From Biomphalaria glabrata (taxonomy: Eukaryota; Mollusca; Gastropoda; Planorbidae), in contig NC_074711.1 of assembly GCF_947242115.1 (NCBI RefSeq), forward strand, positions 58,240,963-58,304,962: a stretch of 64,000 nt of DNA. Reading direction: 5' to 3'. Below are positions 33,201 through 41,978 of the stretch, one piece after another. The position numbers and the translations under genes are program-made. The notes under the pieces are model-generated. The model saw nothing but the letters and a program-made list of their open reading frames with translations. It was not told where the DNA came from and did not search any database. The stretch's first letter is position 1. Each line of letters starts with the position of its first letter.

Positions 33201-33977
33201 GACAGGCACCTTTTGATCTTTTCCGACAAGGACCAATGTTTTTCCTACTGCCATTCCGCTGTTGTCATTTTCAATGCCTTCCACTATCGCCGTCATCGTT
33301 GCAGTTTGACCATGCTCTAACTTTCCCCAGATAATTGCTTCAGACTGAGCTGGCAAACTTGTATCTTCTGTTAAAAGGATTCTTCTTATTTGACCATTCT
33401 CTTCATCTTCATCCCCGAGCAAGGGAATCTCAACATCACCACATTTTAAAGTACCACCTCCGATGTTCAGAGAGAATTCACATTTCTGCATAAAATCGAG
33501 CTCAATAATACAGTCATCCGTAATGTTAGCGATCAGAAATTCATGTATAAATGACTGATGCCCGAGCTCAAAGTTTATATTTGTCAGTCCATGTATAGGC
33601 ATCATCTCTCCACTGGCCGTCTTCAAGGAGTAAGAGTTCACTCTCTTGATTTCGTTCTTTTTGACAATGTCTGGACGAATGACTGAACGTGAGGCACCAG
33701 TATCTAGAAGAAAACGGTAATTTCGAGATCCAATTCTACCATTGATGTACAGACTTTTATTCTTCCCTAACACAGCGACTGGAATTATAGTTGCAGGGGC
33801 TGTCATGTTCTTGATCGCCGATTTTTGCCCCATAAAACCGGCGAAAGTTAGTTTCCCTGGTAGACATGAGCACCTGACCTTGCATCTGTCTCCGGTCTGT
33901 GCTGATACTCTGTTTGTCGGGGAAATCTTCTCGTGCAGTTCCTTTGTAGATGGCCAGGTTCTCCACAATTCCAACAA
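30237..33977 (-). CDS. pol: Ty3/gypsy pol polyprotein
   Basis: A 1246-residue frame. In order: aspartic protease (LLDTGASRSVI near residue 90), reverse transcriptase (VDYRALN, then YLDDIIV, roughly 400-580), RNase H (ILDTDAS, roughly 680-800), an H2C2 zinc-binding and integrase core (CDICAAAKG, then HPQSDGMVERFNRTLE, roughly 890-1110) and a GPY-type C-terminal module (WEGPYRVV). The products copy element RNA into DNA and insert it. The frame overlaps gag by 130 bases in another phase; Ty3/gypsy families commonly express pol by frameshifting or a similar read-through. No chromodomain is obvious. Confidence 0.93.
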   Translation of the reverse strand: MLELWRTWPSTKELHEKISPTNRVSAQTGDRCKVRCSCLPGKLTFAGFMGQKSAIKNMTAPATIIPVAVLGKNKSLYINGRIGSRNYRFLLDTGASRSVIRPDIVKKNEIKRVNSYSLKTASGEMMPIHGLTNINFELGHQSFIHEFLIANITDDCIIELDFMQKCEFSLNIGGGTLKCGDVEIPLLGDEDEENGQIRRILLTEDTSLPAQSEAIIWGKLEHGQTATMTAIVEGIENDNSGMAVGKTLVLVGKDQKVPVRIMNLGLQERHLEKDSPIAICNTLDLIRNCNNDITIVNSTKPCNPQITKLLTEMKVNLSDEQYSKAEQLIIEFEDILPSDETDCGRTNMVQHRIDTGNTRPIRQPPRRLPLAKQQEAMDMIEGMTQQGIIEPSNSPWCSPIVLVKKKDGSMRFCVDYRALNEVTHKDSYPLPRIDDTLDTLAGSQVFSTLDLKSGYWQVEMHPNDREKTAFSAGNGLWQFTVMPFGLCNAPATFERLMERVLRGLHWTTCLVYLDDIIVIGKTFEEHLANLKEVFQRIRSAGMRLSPKKCSLFRKNVKYLGHIVSNDGVSTDPDKVEAVKRWPTPSNIHELRSFLGLCTYYRRFVPNFSNICKVLHQLTEQKRPFIWTSECQEAFERLKNTLSSSPVLAYPIPGKTFILDTDASNTGIGAVLSQKVDETERVIAYFSRSLSRAERNYCVTRRELLAAVDAIKHFHKYLYGQKFILRSDHAALQWLLSFKSPEGQVARWIERLQTYEFETKHQKGQIHQNADALSRRPCKAECKHCKKAEEKEVAVNCLRLGVDVSGPWCDKRIREDQMQDEDLAPILLWKEDGQRPDWKDISEKGVATKAYWAQWDSLTLVNGVIKRVWESADGTSNRLQLMLPKVRVAEVLKEMHNGASGSHLGVNKTLEKVRQRFYWFRYREDVEEWCRRCDICAAAKGPRRKTRGLLQQYNVGVPFERIAIDVAGPFPETKKGNKYILVVMDYFSKWPEAYAIPNQEAITVAETLVDNWISRFGVPNELHSDQGRNFESKVFQEMCKTLGIEKTHTTALHPQSDGMVERFNRTLEQHLSKVTDDRQDDWDTHIPMFLMSYRGSVHSTTGYTPAKMLFGRELRLPCDLLFGIPRDTPVSSTEYVTNLRRRLENAHVLARRNIKTNSDLMKTRYDKRANTSGFHENDLVWLYNPQRRKGRSPKLQRDWEGPYRVVKRINDVVYRIQKSPRSKLKVVHVDRLHQYRGEIESVRDEQI

Positions 33978-34840
33978 CGTACACTGGTTCTATTCTGTCC
34001 TTCTTGCTTCTTATTTGGTCTGCGTTCTTCTAGCACTTCAGTTACCCTTCTGAGAAGTTGTGTAAGATCTTCTTCTTGGACTTCCAGCATACGCCCATGA
34101 TGGATATTCTTAGAGGCGTCTTTGGCGGCTTCATAGGAGAGGGCGTAGACCAGAGCTTCGCTGGATTTGCGCTTACCACTGATTCTTATTGCCTTCTTCA
34201 GTTCTGGATCTCGAATAGCATCAATGAATGCATCAGTGATAATGACGTCCAGAAAGTCTTGTGCTGCTGTTGGATATGCCAAATGAGCAAGACGTTCTAT
34301 GTCCGCCTCTAGCTCTTGCAAGGTTTCACCGGAGCGTTGTTGTCGGGTTTTCAACTGAACTCTATAAACTTCTTGTAAATGTTCGTCTCCGTAACGGAGC
34401 TCCATAGCCTTAACAATGGCAGCGTAATCTTGTTGATTTGTTATTGACTGAAGCAGTTCTGCTGCCTTCCCTCTTAAAGCTAACACCAGAGCAGTCGCTT
34501 TCTCTTCTTCAGTGTTCCAGTTATTAACCTTGGCCGCTGCCTCAAACTGTCTTTTGTAAACAGTCCATGAGATGGATCCATCAAACACAGGCGGCTTTAT
34601 CTTCCCAGAGATTTCGGGCACTAATGTTTTTGTTCTAGTACCCCGTTCCTTACTCAGTTGTTCTTGGACATGAGTCCTTATCTCTTCCATTTCTTTTTCC
34701 ACAGTGTTGACTCTCTGGTCAATCTTCTCGTTCATAGAGCTCATCTGTTCATTTACTTTTTCATTCATGGCGTTTATTTTCTTGAAGCTCTCCTTCATTA
34801 AGTCCATCTGGCCCTGCATGTTACACAGGATCTCTGTCAT
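33848..34840 (-). CDS. gag: Ty3/gypsy gag protein
   Basis: A 330-residue frame. The N-terminal 70 residues are rich in Met, Lys, Glu and Asn with heptad-like spacing, suggesting a coiled coil. A central capsid-like region includes PPVFDGSISWTVYKRQFEAA and a QTRQQRSGETLQELEADIE-like stretch, typical of retrotransposon gag. A single CCHC zinc knuckle (CWNCGEPGHLQRNC) near residue 295 would bind element RNA. It lies directly after the 5' leader of the element and overlaps the start of pol. Confidence 0.92.
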   Translation of the reverse strand: MTEILCNMQGQMDLMKESFKKINAMNEKVNEQMSSMNEKIDQRVNTVEKEMEEIRTHVQEQLSKERGTRTKTLVPEISGKIKPPVFDGSISWTVYKRQFEAAAKVNNWNTEEEKATALVLALRGKAAELLQSITNQQDYAAIVKAMELRYGDEHLQEVYRVQLKTRQQRSGETLQELEADIERLAHLAYPTAAQDFLDVIITDAFIDAIRDPELKKAIRISGKRKSSEALVYALSYEAAKDASKNIHHGRMLEVQEEDLTQLLRRVTEVLEERRPNKKQEGQNRTSVRCWNCGEPGHLQRNCTRRFPRQTEYQHRPETDARSGAHVYQGN

Positions 34841-35048
34841 ATCTGGGTTTAATTCAAATATGTATTCATCTGGATCTTAATCTTCCTCAATAAGGGCCTG
34901 TCTTAGGCGTTCTGTTAGTGTTTCTTTGTTACCATTGAGCTGCAGACCTCTCTCACGAAGTTCTTGCCTTAATTCTTTGACCAACAGCTGGTTAAGTAGT
35001 TTCCTCGAAGACATTTCAGCCAGAAAACATCCCACTTCTGACACCAAT

Positions 35049-35625
35049 TGTTACGTATTTCTGATTTTCTGGCTAAATGTACTAGGCACACAAATAAAAG
35101 AAACACTGCAGAAAAACTTGACGACTCAACTTTCAGCTTTATATAACTTTATTGAATTATAACTATAACAATTCGTCACTGTAACATGGGGCTCAAGTCC
35201 ACTCTCTTCTACTGTCTCGCACAGTAGAGAACAGTATCGACGACCGTACTGACTTTTTCACATGAACTCTCTGGTTTATAAAGAGTCCCTAATCGCTTGT
35301 CTATTGTTGCAAAAACACTGCTAGTACCCTCTGGAACAACATGGGAGGAAACATCACATCCTGTTGTTGTTTATACATGTCGATTCCAGAGGATGCCTGC
35401 TGCAGTGTCATCTCGCCGAGGTCACACGTAGTGACCTCTAACTGTCACTGTTCATTTGTCACAATGCCCCCCCTTCGTAAATCTGTTCGTCCTCTGGAAC
35501 AACACATGAGGCACGTCCCATCCTGTCTTTGTTTACATGCATAGATTCCAGATAACACTCGGTGCTGTGTCATCTCGCCGGGGTCACACATAGTGACCTC
35601 TACCTGTCACTGTTCATTCGTAACA
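35049..35625 (-). repeat. 5' LTR of the Ty3/gypsy element
   Basis: Identical by eye to 29649-30225; flanked outside by ATAT (35626-35629). In element orientation it carries the promoter side and is followed by the primer-binding-like site at about 35030-35047. Confidence 0.95.
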
Positions 35626-36051
35626 ATATATTATATATAATAAGCCTATGGTTGTAGCCAAGAGTGAACCCTAATGAACTACGAACTGCACTCGAGACTG
35701 TGCGCACTTTTTCTTACTTTCATGGAATAGTGCACATATGTAAACCTCTTCGATTTGTTAATAAAAGGTCTCAAAGAATTTATAGTGAACTGTGTTCCTA
35801 TCTTCTCTGCTTAAATTTCTCAAAAAAGATTGAATTAAAGTTTGTAGATCTCCTTAATTTAGGCTACATATGATTTTATTTCACTAATGATAATCGTATA
35901 GGCTTAATTACTATTTTATTTATATAGTTACACATCAGCCAACACATTATTAAATATTGTACGCCTACATTACATAATATTGATTATTACTATGCTGGCA
36001 AACGTTACGCCAGTCTCTCAAATTCCAAGAATATGGGATCGTGGCGTCAGA

Positions 36052-36238
36052 GCCCATTATCAAAGGCGGTCCTAAGGGGTGGCGAGTGGGGCAACCAGTC
36101 CAGGCCCCGCGCCTTAAGAGGGCGGGGGGGGGGGGGACCCACACTAAATATGATCTTTTGTCACAGTCAGCTTATCACACAAATATTCAAGGTCCTGATA
36201 TGACACTCGGCCAGGGCCCCGCGCATGGTTAAGGCCTT
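36052..36238 (+). mobile_element. Short hAT-like MITE, related to 60488-61735
   Basis: Starts with AGGCGGTCCTAAGGGGTGGC, has a GGCCCCGCGCCTTAAGAGGG block, and ends GGGCCCCGCGCATGGTTAAGG. The same terminal motifs enclose 60488-61735. Ends are imperfect and no clean 8 bp duplication was found. Confidence 0.45.
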
Positions 36239-36827
36239 CTCTGCCAGTATGGATAGAGTTTGTCACTTCTAAATTAAATAGACCTACATTGTAGGCTACT
36301 CTAGGCATTGAATATCTTGATATTAAAAATTTAAGAAGTCGTTACTAAATTGAGTGTCATAACGCTATTAGGGCCTAATTGTAATTAAATGCTATGACAC
36401 AGGTGCTGACTGGGTGCAAAATTATATTCTTGAACCCGTGCCTACGGGTAGGCTACATTGCTACGGCACTGGGCCCCTACCATCTTAAAGCTTTAATATA
36501 AATGCACTTAAAAATATTATTAAATCTAAAAGCACAATCATGTGAGTGAAGAAAGAAATACATATAAATGTCGTCACATTTCCCCCATTTTCTTATATTT
36601 AAATATGAATATTTTGTTTAAAATTATATATTTTAGAAATATGGAGACCACCCCCCTTTCCCATTTTATATATGAGGCCCTTGGTGGCCGCACATGCTTG
36701 CAATTACCCCATTCACCCTAATCCTACCCTGAGAGGAAAGAGTAGTGAGATATTTTATGTGGCTATAAGGATACTGAATTAACTGAATTAACTCATGATT
36801 CGTAAAGACAACCTGCACCCATTGAAC

Positions 36828-37135
36828 CACTGTTACATCCGATCTGAACTGAAGTGGTTGTCTCCTATCCATTAGGATTAAAACAGAAAGATTTTAAAAC
36901 TCCTTCATCCGACTTTCGGTCAGAATGTTACAAGATCATCTGTCGTCATCTAATACCTAGTAGCCTACATAGAAGTTTAATTTATAAAGCGCTGGCTGTG
37001 AGTGTGTATGTGTTTCTTGTGTGAATGTTGTTCGTATTTGCATCTTATATTGTTATTGTACAGTAGTTACGCTGAGATGGTCAAACTGAATTTCCATTTG
37101 ATTGGACCAATAAAAATTATCTTATCTTATCTTAT
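36828..37135 (+). repeat. Retroposon 3' end with (TTATC)n tail, copy 1
   Basis: Contains TGTCTCCTATCCATTAGGAT, AATGTTACAAGATCATCTGT and CCAATAAAAATTATC, and ends in TTATC repeats. An inverted copy with the same blocks is at 45822-46085. The pentanucleotide tail is typical of LINE or SINE 3' ends. Confidence 0.7.
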
Positions 37136-37144
37136 TTACTTCAG

Positions 37145-40100
37145 GTGGATTTAAGACATTTTCTCGTCAAGTTGTCTTCAATAGCCCTATGGACAACCCG
37201 AGGCTAATATTCAAACCACCAAGACACCGCCCCGGAGATCTCCAAACGCTGCCAACACACCCATTATTATTCTCATGGCCCATGAATGCTTACGTCAGAA
37301 GTCGGATCATTTCAGAAGAACATTGCTTAATACCGGAGGCCACTAGTCTACCCTACAAGAGCGTTAGTAAAATTTTGGCTCTAACCCAAACCCTTCATCT
37401 AGTTTAAATGATACACATACTATAATAAACCTAAATAATGTATCTTCTGACCTACTTCAGTTGAAAATGACGTAACTAACCTCTTTTCGGTTCTCGTCTT
37501 ATACATGAATACCAGAAGGTGACCTATTTTGGAGTAAATGCTTCTTTTGAATGTCCGCTAAAGCCGAGGTGAAGAAACTTTTAGTAGTCTTGGAAATGAA
37601 CAATCTGTTATTGTGACATGAGTTGGACAGTAGTAAAGTATCTTTTACAAGAAGGAGATTTTACGACAATCAAGCCCATTACAATTATCTTTGATTGTCT
37701 CTCACACGATAGTACCGACATTTCATTTCTTTTGACTTTATTCAACCAGCAAGAGTTTTTTTTAAAAATAAACTGTAGACGCCACGAAAATGCATTTCTG
37801 CAATTAAAAATTCAGTAAAAAAAAAAACAAAAAACAAAAAAAAAACAAAACAACTTGGTATTCAGGTTGGTCAATGGGGGGGGGGGGGGGGCGGGTACCT
37901 TTCTTATCTGAGTGGAGCGTCGCAAGCAAAAGGTGGAAAAAACGCAGGCCTATGTATTATTATCTTGACCTATATCTGCATTCTAGTTATTGTGGCACCT
38001 TATATTTATGGTGGCTAATCATTACGAAAGCAGAAATGAACAGCAATCATTTATAGTTTATTCGTTTAACTTTATCACCGTCTTAATTCATACCATTGTT
38101 ACATTCGACACATCTGACAGAGTCTATGTAATCTTTATCTCCATCTTCATTCCTGCAATCTTTATCTCCATCTTCATTCATGTAATCTTTATCTCCATCT
38201 GCATTCATGTAATCTTTATTTCCATCTTCATTCATATAATCTTTATCTCCATCTTCATTCCTGTAATCTTTATCTCCATCTTCATTCCTGTAATCTTTAT
38301 CTCCATCTTCATTCCTGCAATCTTTATCTCCATCTTCATTCCTGTAATCTTAATTTCCATCTTCATTCCTATAATCTTTATCTCCATCTTCATCCCTGTA
38401 ATATTTATCTCCATCTTCATTCCTATAATCTTTATCTCCATCTTCATTCCTGTAATCTTTATCTCCATCTTCATTCCTGTAATCTTAATTTTAATATTTA
38501 ATAATTATCTAATATAATTATCTTTATATTTATTAATGTAATCTTATTTATCATATTTACTCTTTCTTCCAAGTTTTATCTCTATATTTGTTCAGCTAGT
38601 GCTATTCGTTTTACCATTTAGTCAAAACTACAATTAACTCCTTCGGTAAACTTTCTGTAACAATTAATTTCATAACAAAATCGCACAATACAAATTAACT
38701 GTAACCTTTCACTTTTAAAACACTGCTTAATCCACCATAAGTTTGTATGATGCAATAACACAAAGTATTAAATAGAATTATCATCTATTAACAGCAATGG
38801 CAATTCCAAAGTTATTCAGCTAGGGACACAACCCATCCAGACTTTGTTGATCTCAGAGGTGGGCCAGCTAATCTACAAAATGTCACAGAGTACGCTCCCC
38901 GTGTTACACCATTTCCAGAAAACTATAAGCAAGACGACAAGCCTAAAAGTTTGTTTGGTAAGTTCAACAATTCCTTGCTCAAAGTTCCATTCGGAAATGT
39001 ATGGTCTATCTCTATTTTAAAATTTCAGAATAACAGATATGTACGTGTCTCTAACACGAGTTCCTGAGTTCGAATCTCGGTGAAGACTAGGATTTTGAGT
39101 CCACCCAACTCTAATGGGTGTCAGACTGTCAGACTCTAAAAGTGGTTGGTCGTTGTGCTGGCCACATGATACCCTGATCGTCAAACGTTGGCCAAAGAAA
39201 GTGATATCGTGTTACTCTACGATTTTGGTTTTTAAAATATGTTTTTGTTTAAACAGAAAAGCGCATGAAAATGGTATAGGATTATTTGGATTATTGAAAG
39301 GAAGAGTATTTTCAGACCATAAATGTTTTTAGGGCTGGGGCTACAGAGTCAAGAGAACTTGCGCTAGTAATGGCATGAGATTTACAGATGACCACCCGAA
39401 ACAGGTGTTACGCTTAGTTAAAATATTTGTTGATTGCTTTGCCGTAACTCAGAAAACATGGTAAAGAAGGAAAAGCGACATTGACAAATTTTGAAACAAT
39501 ACCAGGAGACCAACTGATTTAAGTTAGAAATAAAATAAAAAAGGAAGATTGAAATAGATTTAAAAATAAATAGACTAAACAATGGTAAAGGCGCCATATA
39601 TGGCTGCCTGGTTGTTTAATATTCATTCTGGGCTGTCGTCTCAATATTTAAGGGTTCCTATCCTGCCAGCCACCATCCCCCCCCCCATCCCGTGGGAGGT
39701 TTGGGATAGGATGTAATAATTTTCAGCTCTGAAGGAACGTCCTATAAATATAAAAGAAACAAAGATAAAAGAAACAAATAGAAAAGACATTAAAAGATCA
39801 CTTTTGCAATCTAATAACAATTACTTTGTGCTACAAGGGGAAGAGCTTAGATAGATCTAGGTTTTCAGGGCTAGAAGGTGGGGAAATAATGTATAGTAAA
39901 CCTTTTGAACTTAGCAAACCGTACTTAAAGAAATCTACTAGCTATTTATATTATACCCCATTGATGAATTGTTATCTTCTGGTTCGGGGATGTAGCTAGG
40001 AATTTTCTATCATTTGGGGGCCCGGGAACTTGACCTCTATGGTGGCCCCTTCATTTTGCGTAATAGACTCAATTGCCCCCTCCCCCCCATCTCAACTGGG

Positions 40101-40467
40101 TACCTGGGGGATTTTTTAATTCTCCCCTCCTTATCCCCCACCCTAGCTACGCCACTGTTCTGGTTACGTTTTATCTGATTGTCTTATGTAAATAATTCTG
40201 CGTTGTGTTTTCCCATCATAATTCGACCAGTAATTGGTCAGCTATTAATACTTTAGTTTACATTAAAAGAAAAGAAATGCAACACATTTTCCATTTTATT
40301 TCCTTACCCCCCCCCCCCCAACAGAAGAGTGCGATTATGTCGTGAAGTTGAACAAGGAGAAAAGGTTGAACGACAAATGGATGCAGAAATTTGGGAGGAA
40401 ATATTTCTACATTGTGGATGATATGGTTCAGAAGTCCTCCAAAAATGGGCACCGCTCACTTGATTGA
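37145..40467 (+). CDS. Unidentified gene, at least three coding exons (5' end not found)
   Basis: Exons 37145-37362, 38795-38957 and 40325-40467 have consistent phases (entering in phase 1, then 0, then 1) and GT-AG borders: acceptors CTTCAG, ATTAACAG and CCAACAG, donors GTTAGT and GTAAGT. The joined frame gives about 174 residues ending at a TGA (40465-40467). Segments include FKTFSRQVVFNSPMDNPRLI, LFSWPMNAYVRSRIISEEHC, DFVDLRGGPANLQNVTEYAP and KWMQKFGRKYFYIVDDMVQ. It has few Cys, many Pro and aromatic residues, no signal peptide in the visible part and no membrane segment. The style recalls small cilia or sperm-axoneme proteins, but I do not recognise a family. Introns hold a 27 bp minisatellite (38128-38489), a SINE pair and a hAT MITE. 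Upstream exon(s) must exist, since exon 1 here begins with two leftover bases. Confidence 0.68.
38128..38489 (+). repeat. 27 bp minisatellite, about 13 copies, in an intron
   Basis: The unit contains GTAATCTTTATCTCCATC and TTCATTCCT. Because 27 is a multiple of three, one frame stays open and reads as repeated VIFISIFIP (plus) or MKMEIKITG (minus). It lies between exons 1 and 2 of the unidentified gene, and I regard both readings as non-coding. Confidence 0.85.
39045..39195 (+). repeat. SINE family A, partial
   Basis: B box GAGTTCGAATCTC, then ACCCAACTCTAATGGGTG and GGTTGGTCGTTGTGCTGGCC. It lacks the downstream tail. Confidence 0.7.
39597..39770 (+). repeat. SINE family B
   Basis: Head GGCTGCCTGGTTGTTT, GGGCTGTCGTCTC, a C-run, CCCGTGGGAGGTTTGGGAT and a short A-rich tail. 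Confidence 0.65.
39985..40157. mobile_element. hAT-type MITE with 8 bp target duplication
   Basis: A 173 bp element. The left end is CGGGGATGTAGCTAGG and the right end CCTAGCTACGCCACTG. It is flanked by an exact 8 bp duplication TTCTGGTT (39977-39984 and 40158-40165). It lies in the last intron of the unidentified gene, about 165 bp before its final exon. Confidence 0.85.
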
Positions 40468-41285
40468 CCCCTCCACATCTGTAGTCATGGTATAAGCCTA
40501 CCAGTTCTATCTATGACAATAATGACAATAAGTGGCAGCTTAACATCAAGGTTAAACGTCTTTCGATGAATTGACATCCTTGATTCTTTGAGCCTAATAA
40601 TCTAAATTTATATAAGCCAAGGGAAATTTTTTTTAAAAAGATCATGAACGCACTATTTTAGAATCGCCTTTAAGATAAGATTTATTAAATACTCGGATCA
40701 TTAAAAAAATCATTACTTTCGGTTGTTATCTTAAGAGAGGAAAATATTTGTGCAATTAAAGTATCCATCATAAAATCAAAAGGTTCTGGTAATGAATGGT
40801 TTTCCAAATTATTATTTTTTTAATTATTGTGTTGAGAATAAATTGTTCTTTGTTTTCACTTTATCAATATATCACATTGTTTGCGCCTTTACATGAGATT
40901 AACGATAATTAACGGGTTTTCCCACTGCTTCATGACCTGCAGACTGATTTGCTAACAATTTAAAAATTGTATTACTATCAATTAATTAACAGTTGTAAAT
41001 TATTCCTTTTATTGATTAATTCTAGCCGCAGGATATGAACCATCGACTTCCTGTCTAATGATCGTTTGACTAATCAGACAGTCGCGTGGCCTCGGTGTTT
41101 TCGTTCAAGAGTTGATTTGCTGCAAATATTGTTTATTTCTTTTAGAGTGTTATTCTGTCGCTAGACTAGATATTTAAGTAATCTCCGACGAGGAATATAC
41201 AATATAAAATCTAACTCCGCTGACAAAGGTTTACATTAAGATAATGTCCTATTGGTGATATATATCGAAATGACAATCGGTTTTA
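40468..41285. other. Spacer after the unidentified gene
   Basis: Likely includes the 3' untranslated region. AGAATAAATTG near 40836 contains an AATAAA that could serve polyadenylation about 370 bp after the stop. A tRNA-like scrap (41025-41095) has ATATGAACC and a GACAGTCGCGTGG segment. Confidence 0.4.
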
Positions 41286-41287
41286 CT

Positions 41288-41978
41288 ATAAAGAAAGTAT
41301 CAATACAACTAGCCATCTAGAGACTATAAAGAAAGTATCAACACATCTAGCCATATAGAGACCATAAAGAAATTATCAATACATCCAGCCATCTAGAGAC
41401 TATAAAGAAAGTATCAATACATCCAGCCTCCTAGAGACCATAAAGAAAGTATCAACACATCTAGCCATCTAGAGACTAAAGAAAGTATCAACACATATAG
41501 CCATCTAGAGACTATAAAGAAAGTATCAACACATATAGCCATATAGAGACCATAAAGAAATTATCAATACATCCAGCCATCTAGAGACTATAAAGAAAGT
41601 ATCAACACATCTAGCCATCTAGAGACTATAAAGAAAGTATCAACACATCTAGCCATCTAGAGACTATAAAGAAAGTATCAACACATCTAGCCATCTAGAG
41701 ACTATAAAGAAAGTATCAACACATATAGCCATCTAGAGACTATAAAGAAAGTATCAACACATATAGCCATATAGAGACCATAAAGAAATTATCAATACAT
41801 CCAGCCATCTAGAGACTATAAAGAAAGTATCAACACATCTAGCCATCTAGAGACTATAAAGAAAGTATCAACACATCTAGCCATCTAGAGACTATAAAGA
41901 AAGTATCAACACATCTAGCCATATAGAGACCATAAAGAAAGTATCAATACATCCATCCATCTAGAGACAATAAAGAAA
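41288..41978 (+). repeat. 38 bp minisatellite, left part (about 18 copies)
   Basis: The unit contains TATAAAGAAAGTATCAACAC and ATCTAGCCATCTAGAGAC. Variants (ATCCAGCC, ATAGCC, CATAAAG) recur with higher-order patterning. It continues at 44707-45053 after the inserted LINE. Confidence 0.9.

Larger units (their letters stand above)
29649..35625 (-). mobile_element. Ty3/gypsy LTR retrotransposon, structurally whole and young
   Basis: Two 577 bp LTRs (29649-30225 and 35049-35625) start TGTTACG and end GTAACA, and read as identical. A 4 bp ATAT duplication flanks the element. In element orientation a primer-binding-like TGGTGTCAGAAGTGGG lies just inside the 5' LTR, followed by gag, pol and a purine-rich tract (AAGAAGGGGGCAG) abutting the 3' LTR. 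The order protease, reverse transcriptase, RNase H, integrase with a GPY-type end places it in Ty3/gypsy (Metaviridae). No envelope frame is seen. It looks whole, with no obvious breaks in the two main frames. Identical LTRs imply a recent insertion. Confidence 0.93.
35630..37144. other. Intergenic DNA with repeat fragments
   Basis: Contains a GC-rich hAT-like fragment (36052-36238) and the repeat at 36828-37135. No coding exon upstream of 37145 was found that completes the unidentified gene. Confidence 0.45.

Noticed and set aside
37990-38517. 175-residue hydrophobic frame resembling a membrane protein
   Set aside because: Almost all of it is the 27 bp minisatellite read in frame; the hydrophobicity is a consequence of T-rich units.
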